From Chimonanthus salicifolius (Eukaryota > Streptophyta > Magnoliopsida > Laurales > Calycanthaceae), in contig CM023535.1 in assembly GCA_013350335.1 (NCBI GenBank), positions 34,008,991 to 34,072,990 on the forward strand: a DNA stretch of 64,000 nucleotides, given 5' to 3'. Every line of letters starts with the position of its first letter. The first letter of the stretch is position 1. A program made the position numbers and the translations under genes. The notes under the pieces were generated by a model. It was not told the DNA's origin and did no database searches. It worked only from the letters and a program-made list of their open reading frames with translations. Below are positions 47,600 to 60,649 of this stretch, piece by piece.

Positions 47600-49936
47600 A
47601 AGCGCTTTCTTTTTTCAGATCTAAGTACGTTTTTTAGTGTAAGTTTTGAGCAGTTTTATCCATTCCATCTTTCCTGTTTAAATTTTTAAATATGGATTGG
47701 AGGATAGGAATTTGGCGTGCTTTCATCCACCGGCGCACCGCGGGAGCACCACAAGAATTGTGCTCCAGTACTGGGGACACTTGAACGAGTGGACCACTCT
47801 CAGACACAGTCAAGATGACAGGCGTTAATTAGCTCATCCGTCGAAGTATTTGCAATTATACTTAAATACTATTTTAGAAAAACACTATTTATTTTGAAAT
47901 TTATATATTTATATATTATATTCATTTGATAAGTTATAATTAACTGGTGCTTTCAGAGTTAATTAAGATATTCATTAAACGACTTATTAGATCAATATAG
48001 ACTAACAAATTGTATGATTTAAAGATGAATTTAACATTTTCTTTATTTTAATTCTTAGTTTTAAATGTTAAATTCTAAATTATTAAATAAATATTTTAAA
48101 ATTTGTATATAATACAATGATTAAAATAAATTAGATGAAATCGACTCCAATTAGATTTTTAAATCAATAGTAGAAAGATGCATTGTACGGTTTAAATTAT
48201 TCACTAAGACATATTTAAAGTCTGTACATGCCGATAAAACTCGTAAATGAGCTTTTCTAAATTTAACTGAAAAATATCTAATCTAATGCAATCGAGTGTT
48301 GAGTTCATTAATATTACGTAGCATCAATGCAGTTTATTACTATGTTAAGTTAAAGAAAATAGTGAATTACCATATACTGAAAAGTATATAATTCTAAACA
48401 TTTTTAAAAAACTTATTCTAAAATTAAGATAAAGAAGATAAAAGGTTAAATTGAGTTCTAGTTTTGCTTCAAATCTCATACATAAAAGGTATTTAATAAA
48501 ATTAGTTTGTTATCATTGATACATCTATAAGCTCATTTAATTTAGTGGAGTCCAACTACCTAATTCAATTACTCTTAGTGCAATGTGAATAAAATTAAAT
48601 AATTAGCTATTATCATTTGTTACATTATGTTAGCAAGCTTACATTGTAAATAGAGTGATTTGAGGGCAAAGAAATGACTTAAATTGTTAAAGAAAACCTC
48701 AAAAATGATATGTTGATGTTTATACTATAAACTTGTTCTGAAATTGTAATCATTTTTATATTGTATCTGTGATGAAGCAAGTTGTTGAGACATGAAAAAT
48801 GACATTTTTACCTATAATGATTGGACTCGTTAGCCATCAATTGTGTTTATATTAGATAAAATTAATGTTGTTTGTTAGTTTTGTAAATAAAATTGGAAAA
48901 TATAGGAAATCAATCAAATTCAGTAGAAAATTGCAAGTTTTGTGCTTCAATTGGAAGAGTGAGGATTTTTAATAATTAATCTCAAACCACTTTAGAATTT
49001 TTATTTTAAATTGATTAATTTGGATACAATTATGAGAATCTAAATTAATTCAATATTTTTAGATTTTAAGTGGTGAGTTAATTATTTTAATTCTGAAGAG
49101 AGATCTGCAATTCAAGAGACCAAGGTCTGAAATTTCAAATCCATGGGCCAGAAATCCACTCCCATTGGGCTAAGTCATGCTCCACATGCCAGACATTGGC
49201 CAAGCTCAAGTAATCCATGCACATTTTACATGTGGGCTAGGCCAATATGCAAGTCCAAGTCTAGCGGTCCCAAGTTCAAGTCCAATGTGTTCATTTGAGG
49301 CCTAATTACCCAAACCCTGTGATCCAATCACCCATATTCAAATTCAATGTGAACCCAAGTCCACACGCCCATAGCCTTGTCATTCTCCATATCATCCACA
49401 CCATCCATCTACCCAACCTTAATCCAAACCATTCATTGTTTTCACAAAATTAGGTAAACCCTAGAGACACCTTTCCTTATCCATTGCATACATTATGCAT
49501 CTTAGATTCAGGTCATCCATTTCATCATCCATCTACATTAACCTTAGAATCATAACCCGTCATGCATTACCTCACCATTTATATAACCTATCTTAACCAC
49601 CCATCACTAGGATTATTAGATTTAAAACCATTTAATCCAAGCCATTCATTCATAAAAGCCTCGATCTGACCCAACTTGCATTCCAAGCAACCCCAAACCC
49701 ATCCACTCGATTTTGCCACATCATTACCACCTCACACGATTTTATCATATCTTGTACACCTCATTCGAATTCTCCATAGAGTCAACCCTCCACATCATCA
49801 CTTATCATCTCATCCATCCGTTCATGTTAGCTTTAGATCTCAACCATTTCATGCATTTCATAAAACCCTAATCTCACATGAAATTCGCCCATAATCAATC
49901 TAATCCCTACCTTTTCTCCTTTCTTTCTTAGCCATT
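47600..49936. other. Intergenic DNA upstream of the host gene
   Basis: The stretch 47830-49080 is very AT-rich with no feature. The stretch 49090-49936 is C-rich and LTR-like in composition ('CCATCCA', 'GGCCAA' words), but it was not matched to any element here. Confidence 0.4.
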
Positions 49937-50686
49937 GTCACGCCTTGACACAAAACATAGGCACGTGACGCGGAAAAATCTTTTCTTTTTTTAATATCAC
50001 ACGTGGGAAACAAACGTGTGCTCACAACTCAAACTCAAAATCAATAAATAATCTTCAATTACCATTAACATCTCAAAGGGGATATAAATTATCTATCATA
50101 AAAGTTATCAACTTTATAGAATTTATTACAACAAATCTTCAATCAATAAAATGGTAAAATCAACATCACCAACTCAAATCATATATAAATTTAATAAATA
50201 ACTCAATATGTAGGGCGTATAAAGCAGCATGATAAACTAAGCTTTTCCTTAGGGTCCCTCGGATCCATCTAGTGCAACATTACCTGAAATTGAAAGGATG
50301 TGAGTACAAACAATACTTAGTGAGGAAATATGCATGCTACACACTTACGCACCCACACAATAATAATGTTTGAAATGGAATATAAACAATGCTATGCAAC
50401 ACTGTCATGTTATCAATCTCATCAATGTGAACATTGTTGGCCTAAAAGTTAAATCTGCCTCTCCCGAGTCAGACTGAGTTGTCAATTCCGTGACTGTGTT
50501 CAACTGAGTCCTACATTACAAATTTCGTGATTGAGTTGTGACTAAGTAGGGACGTGTCCAAGACCGCATCTCTAGAAGATATGCTAAGTCAAGTCAAGCT
50601 TGAAGCTCCAAAATATACGAAGTTTGGAAGGCATCGCACCAAAACTAGAAGAACTCCTTAAATGCCAGCCATCACAGGTATATGGA
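49937..50686 (-). mobile_element. Degraded gypsy-type LTR (inverted), split by a solo LTR
   Basis: Starts TGTCACGCCTTGACAC, like the inverted end of many plant gypsy LTRs. It continues with the ACCTGAAA...GTGAGTACAAACA...TTAGTGAGGAAA signature typical of such inverted LTRs. It is interrupted at 50687 by a solo LTR and resumes at 54273. Its far end was not defined. Confidence 0.5.
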
Positions 50687-51805
50687 TGTAACACCTCGAA
50701 TTTTCAAGCTATGGATATAAATGGAAATTGTCCATTTAATTTATGAATTAATAGATATGGACCTTAGATGGGTAAAGTGTTGGGTCAATTGCCCAGTTAA
50801 GACCCAACGGATGGTGGTTGTGTTTCAATTGAATTAAATGGGTGAGATGTATTTAATTGGGTCAAGATGGTTAATTGGGTTAAAATGCCCAATTGGGACC
50901 CAATGGGTCGTGGTTGACTTGGTTAACCACTAAGTGAGTTCAAGTTTAAATTAAGTGGGGCTGAATTAAATTGGAAATGGAATCAAGGGATTGAGTTGAT
51001 TTCAAATTAGTTAAATTAAAGTGGTGAGTTGAATTAAAAAGTGAGTGAGGTGTGAAGATGAAGTGTTGTTGTTGTTTCAAAGAAACCAACTAAGGCATAC
51101 ACGTTGGAATGGGATTTTCATCTCATGGATGAAACCCCAAATGGAATATCAATGAGAGTGGATGATTTTGGTTGTCCAAGACAAGACAATACCGTTGGGA
51201 GATGGGAGTTTCATCTCATGGATGAAACCCCCAAATGGGCCATTAATGTGGAGGTGGCGGTTTTGTGAAGGTTACACAATGATACTCAAAGGCATACCAA
51301 GGCTACACCGTTGGAGCCTTGGGAGTTTCATCTCATGGATGAAACCCCCAAGTGGAGCATTAAGGAGGGAGGTAAATGAGAATGAGAGTTATAAGGGGTG
51401 TCACCAAAGGACACCACCCTTGGCTGAATTTCATTAACCAAGAAAAGAGTGGAGTTTCATTTCACTCTCTCCCTCTCTATCCCTTAGCCGTTCCCACCTC
51501 TCAAGACAAGAAACAATTGGTGTTTTCTCATCTCACTCTCTCCCTCTCTCTCAAGGCCGATTCTCCTCTCAAGACAAAAGGACTTATAATAATTTTGATC
51601 TCAAGCTCCTCTCTCTCTCAATCCATACCTCTTGGCCGAACCACTCTAAGAGAGTTATCAAGATCATTTTCGGCCAAAGATCAAGAAGGAAGGAAGGAGA
51701 GGCTAAGGAAGGAAAGGAGCAAGAAGGAGTGAAAGAAACCGGATGAGACGCGGAATCGGTAAGTGCTCTATAAATTGCAAAAATAAGAAAAAAGTGGTTA
51801 AGGAC

Positions 51806-52976
51806 ATGATTCGGCCATTGCATGGCTGAACCCTAATGTTATTCTGGATAAATACTCTATGATGAACCATAGGGTTCGGCCATGTTGTATGGCCAAACCC
51901 TATGGAAGGACATTGGTTATTTTAATGGAAGTTTACAGGATGAAAATCATAGAGTTATGTTTATAATTTTAAAAGGTTTTAAAGGGTGTAAATGGACTTA
52001 TGTATGAGAACCATGGACCATGGGTTCGGCTATGAGGTATGGCCGAACCCCATCAAAGACTTTGATCATGGTTATTTGATTTATGGGAGAAAAAGATGAA
52101 TCATAGGGTTCGGCCATGTTGTATGGCCAAACCCCATGGGAAAGGTTATTTATGATTTTTAAAAAGGGTTTTAAATGGATGTATGGTTGATGGTTCTAGA
52201 TGCAAATAGATCATGAAAACCATGGAAGTTGGTTAATAATTTGATTGGGTTTCAAAGCATGAAAATTATGGATGTATGTCTGAGAACCATCAAAGGATCA
52301 AACCATATAGGTTTGATATACTTTTAAGGAAAATAAGGAACCATAGGGTTCGGCCATGGTGTATGGCCGAACCTCATGTAAAGGGATTAAGGTTTGTAAA
52401 TGGGTTAAAATGATGTAAAGGATGGAGAACCCCATGAAGAATATTTGTGCATGAAATGTTAGTCATATACCTATGTTGATAGACATGGGTTCGGCCATGG
52501 TGTATGGCCGAACCCCATGAACTATTTGATGGATTATTTTAAAGGGTTATTTGGAGTGTTATGCATGTTTAAATGAATAGAGGATTAAGCTAAGTAATTA
52601 GCCATGATAGGGTAATGGCAAGGATGTAAATAAGTGAAAATAATGGACCATGGGTTCGGCCATAGTGTATGGCCGAGCCCCATGGGGATTGTTTTGTGGA
52701 CTTTGTTGTTATCAAGGTTAAGTAATTATTGTATAGGTGATTAGATTTATGAATCAAATATGACATGATCTTGGATTTAATTTAAAGACCAAAAGACTAA
52801 AAGAAAGGCACCAAATTAAGGAAGTGAGGTTCGGCCATGTTGTATGGCCGAACCCCACAAAGTTGTATCTTGTGGACTTAGGGTTTGTGAAATGATTTAC
52901 TCAGATGTAAATGGTTAAATCAAAAGAGGGACAAATTCAAGTAGGTGAGGTTCGGCCATGTTGTATGGCCGAACCC
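51806..52976. repeat. Array of about nine palindromes in the solo LTR
   Basis: Near-perfect copies lie at about 51807-51835, 51872-51900, 52022-52050, 52106-52134, 52346-52374, 52487-52515, 52652-52680, 52828-52856 and 52949-52976. The arms are GGGTTCGGCCAT and ATGGCCGAACCC around a 2-5 nt loop. Spacing is irregular (about 65-240 bp). Confidence 0.9.
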
Positions 52977-53308
52977 CACTAAGGTGCTTTTGGACTTAGA
53001 TATGATAAGAAATCAATTGGAACATGGGTTTAATTAATTGTTGTGTAATAAGGTAACGGACCTCACAAACAGTGCACGATCGTGAGCGGTTGCCGGATTA
53101 AGAAGCAAGGACAACTTTAGTGGTCTTTGGTAGGATTCTACCTCTTTGAAACCATGGGACATGTAATATGAATTTAAGTTATATTTTGTTGAGTTGTTTT
53201 ATATAAGTGATATGTTTTCAAGTATGGGCTTTTAAATGCTATGATTTGTATAATTGCATAGCATGTGGACATTTGCATTTCATGCATGACATGGGAGGGA
53301 TGATATGT

Positions 53309-53462
53309 AACCTGAGGCCACACTCCGTCGGGGCGTCCGAAAGACCACTGTGGGGATACCTTGATGTGCATTTTCCATCAAGAGGTAACCGGAGGCCACA
53401 CTCCCTCGGGGCGTCCGAAAGACCACTGTGGGGATACCTTGATGATATGTTTTCCATCAAGA
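53309..53462 (+). repeat. Two tandem GC-rich LTR modules
   Basis: Two ~72-bp units, each with GAGGCCACACTCCGTCGGGG (or one change) followed by CGTCCGAAAGACCACTGTGG and a CCTTGATG tail. This is the diverged counterpart of the module in the chromovirus LTRs. Confidence 0.87.
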
Positions 53463-55257
53463 GGATACTATGTTTGTTTGATACCTTGATGAGGAGCTTT
53501 CCATGAAAATGATGTTTTGTATGGCTGATGGGTGGGACTCATGGCATATGGCATCTATAGCATGGCATTGCATTAGCATGATTATGATCTCTATTATCAT
53601 GCACTGTTGCTGGTTTTATTTGTATGATTGGATCTCTATTATCATACATGATTTTGGATACGATATTTTATAAGTATGGTATGATTTATTATATCTGGAT
53701 TTGATATATATTATATCTGTATTTTTGTACTAACCCATGTGTTTGACCCTAATTGGAATACCTACTGGGTGCGTTGTCTAACACCCTACTTCTACCCTAG
53801 TTTATGACACAGGGAATGGACTGAAGGAGGACGTGTTCGGGGCCAAGCTTAGGAGCTTGGATGTTTAAGTTTTATTTTGTTTAAGTTACTCTTGGATAAT
53901 GTATTTGAGTAACTAGTAGTCGGAAATGTAATAACGTAGATATATTTGCTATGGTTTGGATGGTTGATTTTGGATATTTAACTTAAGGCAAATATTATTA
54001 AGTGTTGGACTACTTTGCTATCTAAAATGGAATAGAATAGTTATCCTATTGTAATTCCGCATTTATGTTTATTCCGCATGTTAACTTGAGCACGTGTGAA
54101 CCATTTTAGTGGACTTGGTCCACACACACGTATGGTTGGCCAATTAAGGGTCGGGCTTTGGAAGCTCGGACTTAGGTCGCGTGGTGACGTCCCGCTCTCT
54201 ATCACTCTTTATTCCAAAGAAAAAATAGACTCTGATTTTCGGAAAGCGAGTGAAAAAGAGCGAGGCGTTACAATGGACCCTAGGACGGATCTAGAAGCCT
54301 TAGAATCACTCGATTAAGAACTGGTTTAATTAAAATGAGAATTCGAAGTACCTTTGCACTATGGAGAACTCTAGCTATCTATCAAATATCCCTATTATTA
54401 TTTTGTATTTGCAATCCAACAAATGTTCATTATAGTTAAACTTATTTATTGCAAATGAACACAAAGGGTTTTCCATCTTGTTTGGATTTCCAAACTCTAA
54501 ATTCATCAACACTTAGTGAAATCTGTGGCTTATCAGGTTCCTCGTAACCTTCATCGGAACCTGCCTCAGATGTTCCCAAGGTTGTTCCTAGGCTCGGAGC
54601 CAGCCTCAGAAGTTCTGAGGGATGCATACTGCAGGTTTCGAGACATCCCATGTACAGAATTGAGACACTGCTTTTGAGACGTTCCACTTTTCTGAACCTG
54701 ACTTCGGAAGTTCCGAAGGTAGTCCAACTAGCCGTTGAAATGTGACCGTTGGGACTTCGGAAGTTTCAAAACTAGTCAAGCAAGTTCCGAAGGAGAGATC
54801 CATTGGGAGTTTGTTAGCTATATAAACCAAAGCCATTTGAGGGGCAAAGGTTGATCCTTTTGAGCTAAATTTTCTCATACTCTTCTCTAAGCGTCCCAAC
54901 TATTCTTAGAGCACCAAATCTCCATAGTTAGACCTTTATTGCTCTAAAACATATCTCAAACACATTCAAAGCACACATAGGCAAATCATTGAGCATCTAA
55001 GGCTCAACATTGAATGTGATTCTTTAGGAAACCATTTGGGATTGATTGCTCACATAGGCAAACCTCTAATCATCCCTAGTCTATCTCCTATTCTTTGGTG
55101 TGGAATTTATTGGAGCACTCTCTCATCACCAAGGATCTAAGTAGAGGAAGACACCCAAAGACAAGCCGAAGCTACTTCAAGTAACAAGAGGCTAGTGTTC
55201 TTGGTAATATTCAAACAAATTCATTATATTATTGTGTTAATTATAAAGGGTTGGTGT

Positions 55258-58049
55258 TGTGATTTTAAATTAACTCGCAAGCACATGAACCAATTACAGT
55301 GTAGTGAATGACTGCGAGGTCGTACCCAAAGGAAATCAACAAAATATATGTATGAAATAAAAATGGTACCATTAAAATAATGTGATCTAAGAAAATAATT
55401 TTCTAAAACATGGAGTTATAATCTTAATTTAACAAAATTCTAGATTTAGATAACCAATATTTAATTAATTATCTAACTTTGGTAGTTAATAAAATATAAG
55501 ATGTACTTTTATCATTAATTTGTAAAATTTTGATTAAAATGGTGGAGTGAATTTAAATGACCTCAATCTAATTTAAAATGTAAATTTAAGAAATAAATAA
55601 AATATTTCTAACCAAATTAAATCATTTCAAGGATTTTTTATGGATAAATAAAATAAAACAATAATAATAAATTATTTACATAGTTACAATGGAATCGAGA
55701 CAAGTATCGAAGGCGGCATGTTATCCTATATAAAAATAAAATCATGGCCTACACTATGAAATATTCTAGAATTATAAAATATAATTCAAGTTCATCATTT
55801 ATTAAAATTCTAATTAAAATAATTACGTCATCCATTAAATCAGAATTTTTCAATTCTAGCCTTAGGCTTGAGCAGGATTTAAACTTGCATTTCCCAAATT
55901 TAAAATAAACTGTTCTTGAAAAGAACCTTAGACTAGAAAAACAGTCAAGTCCCACCGATCCTAACAGGGGTTCTACTTTCCTTGAAAAATTCTAAAAATA
56001 ATTTGTTTCATAACGTTCATAAAAAGAATTAAAAACCATCACTATAAAATATTTAATAATTGGGAACACCATAAATCTAAAGAAATTGCCATGGATTTTA
56101 TTTAAAAATTGGAATATAATGAAATACAATCCTTTGGACATCATTACATAAAAATAAAATAACTTACAAGAAATTAAATATTTTTCTGTCCTTAGCCGTC
56201 CAACTTCATCCCCTTCAATGCCTTGCCCCGGTTCAACCTTCAATGAACCCAAACACATGAATTTATAGAAGGGAGAAGGGATGAGATAAGGGACCCTTCA
56301 AATTCAAATTCAAATTCAGCCGATGAGTGCCGTGTAAGCCTTCTCTTTTATCCCTATCTTTTCTCTCTGTTGAGATTGGCTTCATTTGCTACACGGCAGC
56401 TGCTTGCCTCTCACTTTCTCTGTTCTTCCTTCGGTTCAAGCTTTTTTTTATCCTTATCCCCCTTTTTTCTCTGCTACACGGTACCTGCTTATCCCTTTTT
56501 TCAGGATTGGCTAACACTATACAACAACTTTTCTCATTCAAACTCCTTCCTTATCCTTATCTTCTCTATCTTCCTTTCTCAGAATCCTCCACCGTTTCTT
56601 CCCAGCTGTTAAAATATGATAAGGTTGCAAGATAATAGATCAGCAACAAGAAATTTCAAATCTCATTGGGTGACAAATTGTTTCCTTATCCTTTCTTATC
56701 TTTTTCCTGCAAAACTCAACCTTAGCCGTTGAACATTGACTAGTCGCATCCTTCTCTTGTGCGAAGAGTACTTCCTCAGCTTCCATCAGCTTCTTGTAGA
56801 ACAAAAGCGGCTCCTTTCACCTTGGTCTTGAACTCAACACTGGCCATGGCTAGAACCTCAGTATCTGAGCTTCTCCATCTGCCTCATGGCATTCTTCCTC
56901 TACAGCTCTACCTCTCGGTTTGCAACCTGCGTGCAACCTTCCCATCGGTTCCGTTGTCCTTGCCCAACACACATCCGTGCCCGGCGATGGGAAGATCGGA
57001 GACCATTTCTTCTTCTTCTTCTCTGCTTTAATTGCTGCTGATATCACCCTTTTTCCGCTGCCCCAAACAGAGCGATCCATGGATTCCGACCTCGACCCAG
57101 AATTGCTCAATTTCTTGTTGTTGCTTCTGTTGTTGGTAATTCCACCGTTGCTGCTGCTGAAAACCCAACTTCCAATTCCCTGCTTGTTCTACAACCTGTT
57201 GCAACCACAGTGACTATTCTGTTCGATTGGGAGGTTGATTTAGTACTAGTCCCATTTCTTAGTTTAGTCCTTCTCTCAAGTTCGACTCTCTGTGAAGTTT
57301 GATTGTGGACCCTGTGATTCATGTTCAAGCTGCCGGATTTAGATAGGTTGAGGGTTCTATTCTCGGATTCTCCATGTCTCTCTCTTGACATTCTTTTCTC
57401 AGTGGACAAAGAGAAAGGTTGGGGAACCGTGTGCTTTGCTTTCCCAGTGGGAACTGTTGACTTTGTATTGCAGTCACTGCCACTGCTTCCATCAGGTCGA
57501 GTTTCTGCCTTTCAAGGCTTTCAATGAGCCTCTCATTTCTCTCAATTTGAGTCAATCTTTCCATAGCCACACGCTGGACTTCACTATTTTCCCTTTGGGC
57601 AGTAACAGCCTCTGCCCGGGCTTCATCAGACAACTTGGTTGCTCTTGTAGCTTCTGTTTCAGAAGCTTTAATCTTTTCTTGCTCCAAGATCCTGGCTTCT
57701 TCTTAATCAGTTTCATGACCCACCTTTGGACTTCTAGATGGAACATTAGCTATTTTTTTGTAAAAATTAACCACCTTTGAAAATAGAAAAAGTATAATTT
57801 TTATTCAAATTCTCATAATAGATTTGAATTAAAATAAATTACAATGAATTCCAAAATTATGTGGTAAAATTACAAACTTTACAAATTTGACATTGTGGCC
57901 CCTTTTCTCCAATTTTTATTCACATTTCTTGTATTTTCCAAAATATTCTGCAAAATTCAAAAATATATTAAACATATCTAATATTTACAAAATAAGGACT
58001 AATTAATCTAATATTAAAGGGTAAAAAAGGTAATTTCTCAGTGTTATCA
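55258..58049. mobile_element. 2.8-kb insertion flanked by 8-bp repeats
   Basis: GTTGGTGT occurs at 55250-55257 and 58050-58057. Removing one copy and the 2792 bp between rejoins a continuous LTR-like sequence. The ends are TGTGATTTTAAATTAACTCGC and CTCAGTGTTATCA. They give TG...CA but no convincing terminal inverted repeat. An 8-bp duplication suggests a hAT-like or other DNA transposon rather than an LTR element. No transposase was found. The middle (56300-57750) is less AT-rich and contains gene-like fragments. Confidence 0.6.
57325..57687 (-). pseudogene. Captured coding fragment, charged coiled-coil
   Basis: The minus strand is open for about 120 codons and strongly helical and charged: ATKLSDEARAEAVTAQRENS, EVQRVAMERLTQIERNERLI and ESLERQKLDLMEAV. 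The wording recalls C-terminal coiled coils of plant guanylate-binding proteins, but I cannot confirm this. There is no start context or downstream continuation, so a transposon-captured gene piece is the likeliest reading. Confidence 0.35.
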
Positions 58050-58299
58050 GTTGGTGTAACCCTATTGAAATCCAAAAAGGTGTTTTCTTGGTATTTGTAA
58101 GTCTCGGTTTGATCTACTCCCGTGAAGTGGATCAATGTTGTAATAGGTTTCTTCTCCACCCGTGAAGGAGAAAGTTAGTGAAATCCTCAAATGGTGTACT
58201 TGAGGCGTGGATATAGGCAAGATTGTCAAACCACATAAAAATACTTGTGTCACACTCTTCCATTTCTTCTCATCTCCTTCACCTTAGTTAGTGTATTTC

Positions 58300-59329
58300 A
58301 TCATCTCATATCTTATTACACACATAATGAAATAGAAAAGATTATGTATCCGGCTAATGCAAATGCCCTCAATGCTATACTTTGTGCCGTTTCACCAAAT
58401 ATTTGGACAATATCATATCTTGTGAAACCACAAAGGAAGCATGGGATATTTAGGAGAAAACTTATGAAAAACCTATGAAAGAAGATGGCTTAGAAGTGGT
58501 GTATTGTCTAGGACCCATTCAAATACTTGAACCTCAATAAGAACAAACTAATGAAGAAGATGTAGAAGATGATACACCTACCATTGAATAATTAAGTGAG
58601 ACATTAAATGAAATGTACAACCAACTTAAGAAAGTTGGTAAAGAAAATATAAAACTAACAAAAGAACTAAATCAATAAAAGTTGGAAAAATAAAATATTC
58701 TAAAAGATCTAATATTGGCAAATCAAGTAAATCCAAAAGCTATTCAAGAAGAGTGCTTAAAACTTGAAGAGTGTTTAAAATTTTAAATTAATGAAAAAGT
58801 AAGCATTGAAAATGATTTAAGAAAACTAAAGCATGAACTTCATTCATTAAAAGAAGACTGCAAAGATTTGAAAATCGTGCTAAGTTGTGAAGAAGAAGAA
58901 AATGCTAAAACTAAAAATAAACTTAAGGAATCTAAAGCTAATACTCCTAATTCAAAATCAAATCTAAAAATTGAAAATCAAAGATTAGCTCAAGAAGTTA
59001 ATGAGTTAAAAGGCTACAAAGAAAAAATTGAAATGAAATTCACAAGTGGAGAAGAGAAACTTGAAAAGCTTCTAAAAATAAGCAAACCATTTGGAGACAA
59101 AACGGGTCTTGGATATGATAGGAAAAATGGTAAAGGACCTAAGAATCAAACTATCTTTGTTAAGGGTAAGTCTCCCTCAACTCCTCCAATGAAAATCATA
59201 AAATGCTTTCATTGTGGACGATCCGGGCATATCTTATTTGAATGCAAGTCAAGAAGTGAATATAAATATCAAAATGCAAATCAAACAAAGATGGGACATG
59301 AAAAGAAAATGACACACAAAGAATATTAA
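58300..59329 (+). pseudogene. Copia (SIRE-like) gag remnant
   Basis: An early fragment resembles the UBN2-type gag (NALNAILCAVSPN, then CETTKEAWDI in another frame). A Lys/Glu/Asn-rich coiled-coil region (58560-59050), KPFGDKTGLGYDRKNGKG and a CCHC knuckle at 59204-59245 (CFHCGRSGHILFEC) follow. Several frameshifts and stops are present. No protease, integrase or RT follows, so pol is deleted. Confidence 0.8.
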
Positions 59330-60058
59330 AAAAAGTTTACTCTGAACTTGAAAAGAAGAAAGAACTTTGAAGATGCAATTTAGAAGAATCTTCCACCAAA
59401 GTTTCAAAATCAAAGACCAAGGCATAACAACGTAGATGGAAATCTAAATCATGCCTTAACTCATAAATTGATTGAAACCTTAAATGAATTCACAAGAGTT
59501 TGTCAAACTAACAAAAACACTAAAAAGAGAAAATCAAATGTACATTTGTTTGACACAGGTATCCCACGTAGACCTTCCCCAAATGCCATATAGTTACCCA
59601 AGGCTAGGAGAGTGGGTTAGATTGTGTTATGATCTTTGGTATGAGCTTTTGCAGGATTCTATGTTTCCATTTTATGTATAAGAATTCATTATGAATGGAA
59701 TACTTCTTGATTGCTTTGTTCATCCATGCTTTTAATGCCTATATCTTGTTGATGATATTTGAGTCTGAACCAATGACATATTATGGTCCAAACTTGAAGC
59801 AAATAGTTACGTATCTTGGTTCATTGCATCATGTCTCACTTGAATTCAATTACTTTGATTACTACATCTACAAACAAGATTAATCTCTTGTTGTGCCATG
59901 ACATGATACCTTTGACTCCTAAAGCTATTATTCCTGACTGTAATATATGTCATGTTCAAAGAAGTCACAAATCCATGGACTTGATCTCATCAAAAGTCCA
60001 AAAGAATTGATTGTTGATTGTTTGGTTAAATCATACTACCCCATAGTGATATGAACTC
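59330..60058 (+). other. Unassigned remnant between gag and the next LTR piece
   Basis: Short ORFs only. It may be decayed internal sequence of the copia element. No conserved motif seen. Confidence 0.35.
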
Positions 60059-60649
60059 TGTTAGTGCCCCGGCTTGCCGAGTCCCTAAGTTTGTCAATTC
60101 CATGACTTGGGAAGAATCACTTGCTAGAAACTTAAAGACTCAAGTGATCGAAGAATGAAGATCAACTCCACCAGGTTTAAAGCTCATCGTTATGGCAATC
60201 ATAAAATAGGTATTATGACCATAGAAGACTTTAGGTGGTACCCACACCTTAGGAGAACCTTTCCTAGGCTTGTTGAAGAAATGCTAAAATCATAAAAAGC
60301 CTAAAGAGAAAGCTTGACAGTGAATTGGATGCAAACTCGGAAATATGAATTAAGTTCACTGTCAGCTCGACCATTCGTTCTCACCGACCCCTCGGTGGAG
60401 ACAGGATCGACCAATCATGGTCAAAGACTAGTCAGCCAGATTGACAAAGGTTTTGGAACATTGAATTGTTATTTTAGGTATGCCTCTGATCGAGAGTCTC
60501 GTACGCATCAACCCCTCGGTGATAAACTTAACGACCCCTCGTGGTCAACTACTCGTCGATAATAACTTATGAGTTCTGGAATCTTGAACTCATGTGGACT
60601 CTCGAGAAAACAAACATCTCGGTAATTCAAGACCGATCGAGAGTACCAG
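60059..60649 (+). mobile_element. LTR fragment of the LARD-like family
   Basis: It starts TGTTAGTGCCCCGGCTTGCC and matches, in the opposite orientation, the 5' end of the LTRs at 7967-9899 and 2288-4141, including the CTTGACAGTGAATTGGA and GACCCCTCGG words. It stops at 60649 where another LTR begins. Confidence 0.78.

Larger units (their letters stand above)
50687..54272 (+). mobile_element. Solo gypsy-type LTR with palindrome array
   Basis: TGTAACACC...GCGTTACA over 3586 bp, flanked by perfect ATGGA duplications (50682-50686 and 54273-54277). It is the same superfamily as the chromovirus LTRs by layout: palindromes, GC-rich module, 'GTGCGTTGTCTAACACCCTACTTCTACC' region near 53768 (in pieces), and end AGACTCTGATTTT...GCGTTACA. 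The sequence is clearly diverged from them. No internal domain is present. Confidence 0.9.
54440..58250 (+). mobile_element. SIRE-like copia LTR, split by a 2.8-kb insertion
   Basis: The stretch 54500-54800 is rich in 'TTCGGAAGTTCCGAAGG' words and 58050-58250 has paired 'CCCGTGAAG(T/G)' motifs and 'GTGTACTTGAGGCGTGGATATAGGC' (in pieces). Both are traits I associate with SIRE/Maximus-type copia LTRs. The left boundary is not resolved. It is followed by a copia gag remnant in the same orientation. Confidence 0.55.

Noticed and set aside
46481..47624. Plus-strand ORFs (119, 199 and 182 codons)
   Set aside because: Those from 46931 overlap or are antisense to exon 1 and the promoter of the host gene. 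The one at 46481 lies in intron 1 and has no protein-like motif.
51806..52976. CRISPR-like array (short palindromic repeats with spacers)
   Set aside because: Spacing is irregular, the spacers are LTR sequence shared with relatives, no cas genes are present, and the genome is a plant.
56850..57230. Gln-rich or NF-YC-like fragment on the minus strand
   Set aside because: A weak resemblance (QQQ run followed by EIEQFW) in one frame only. Not enough to name.
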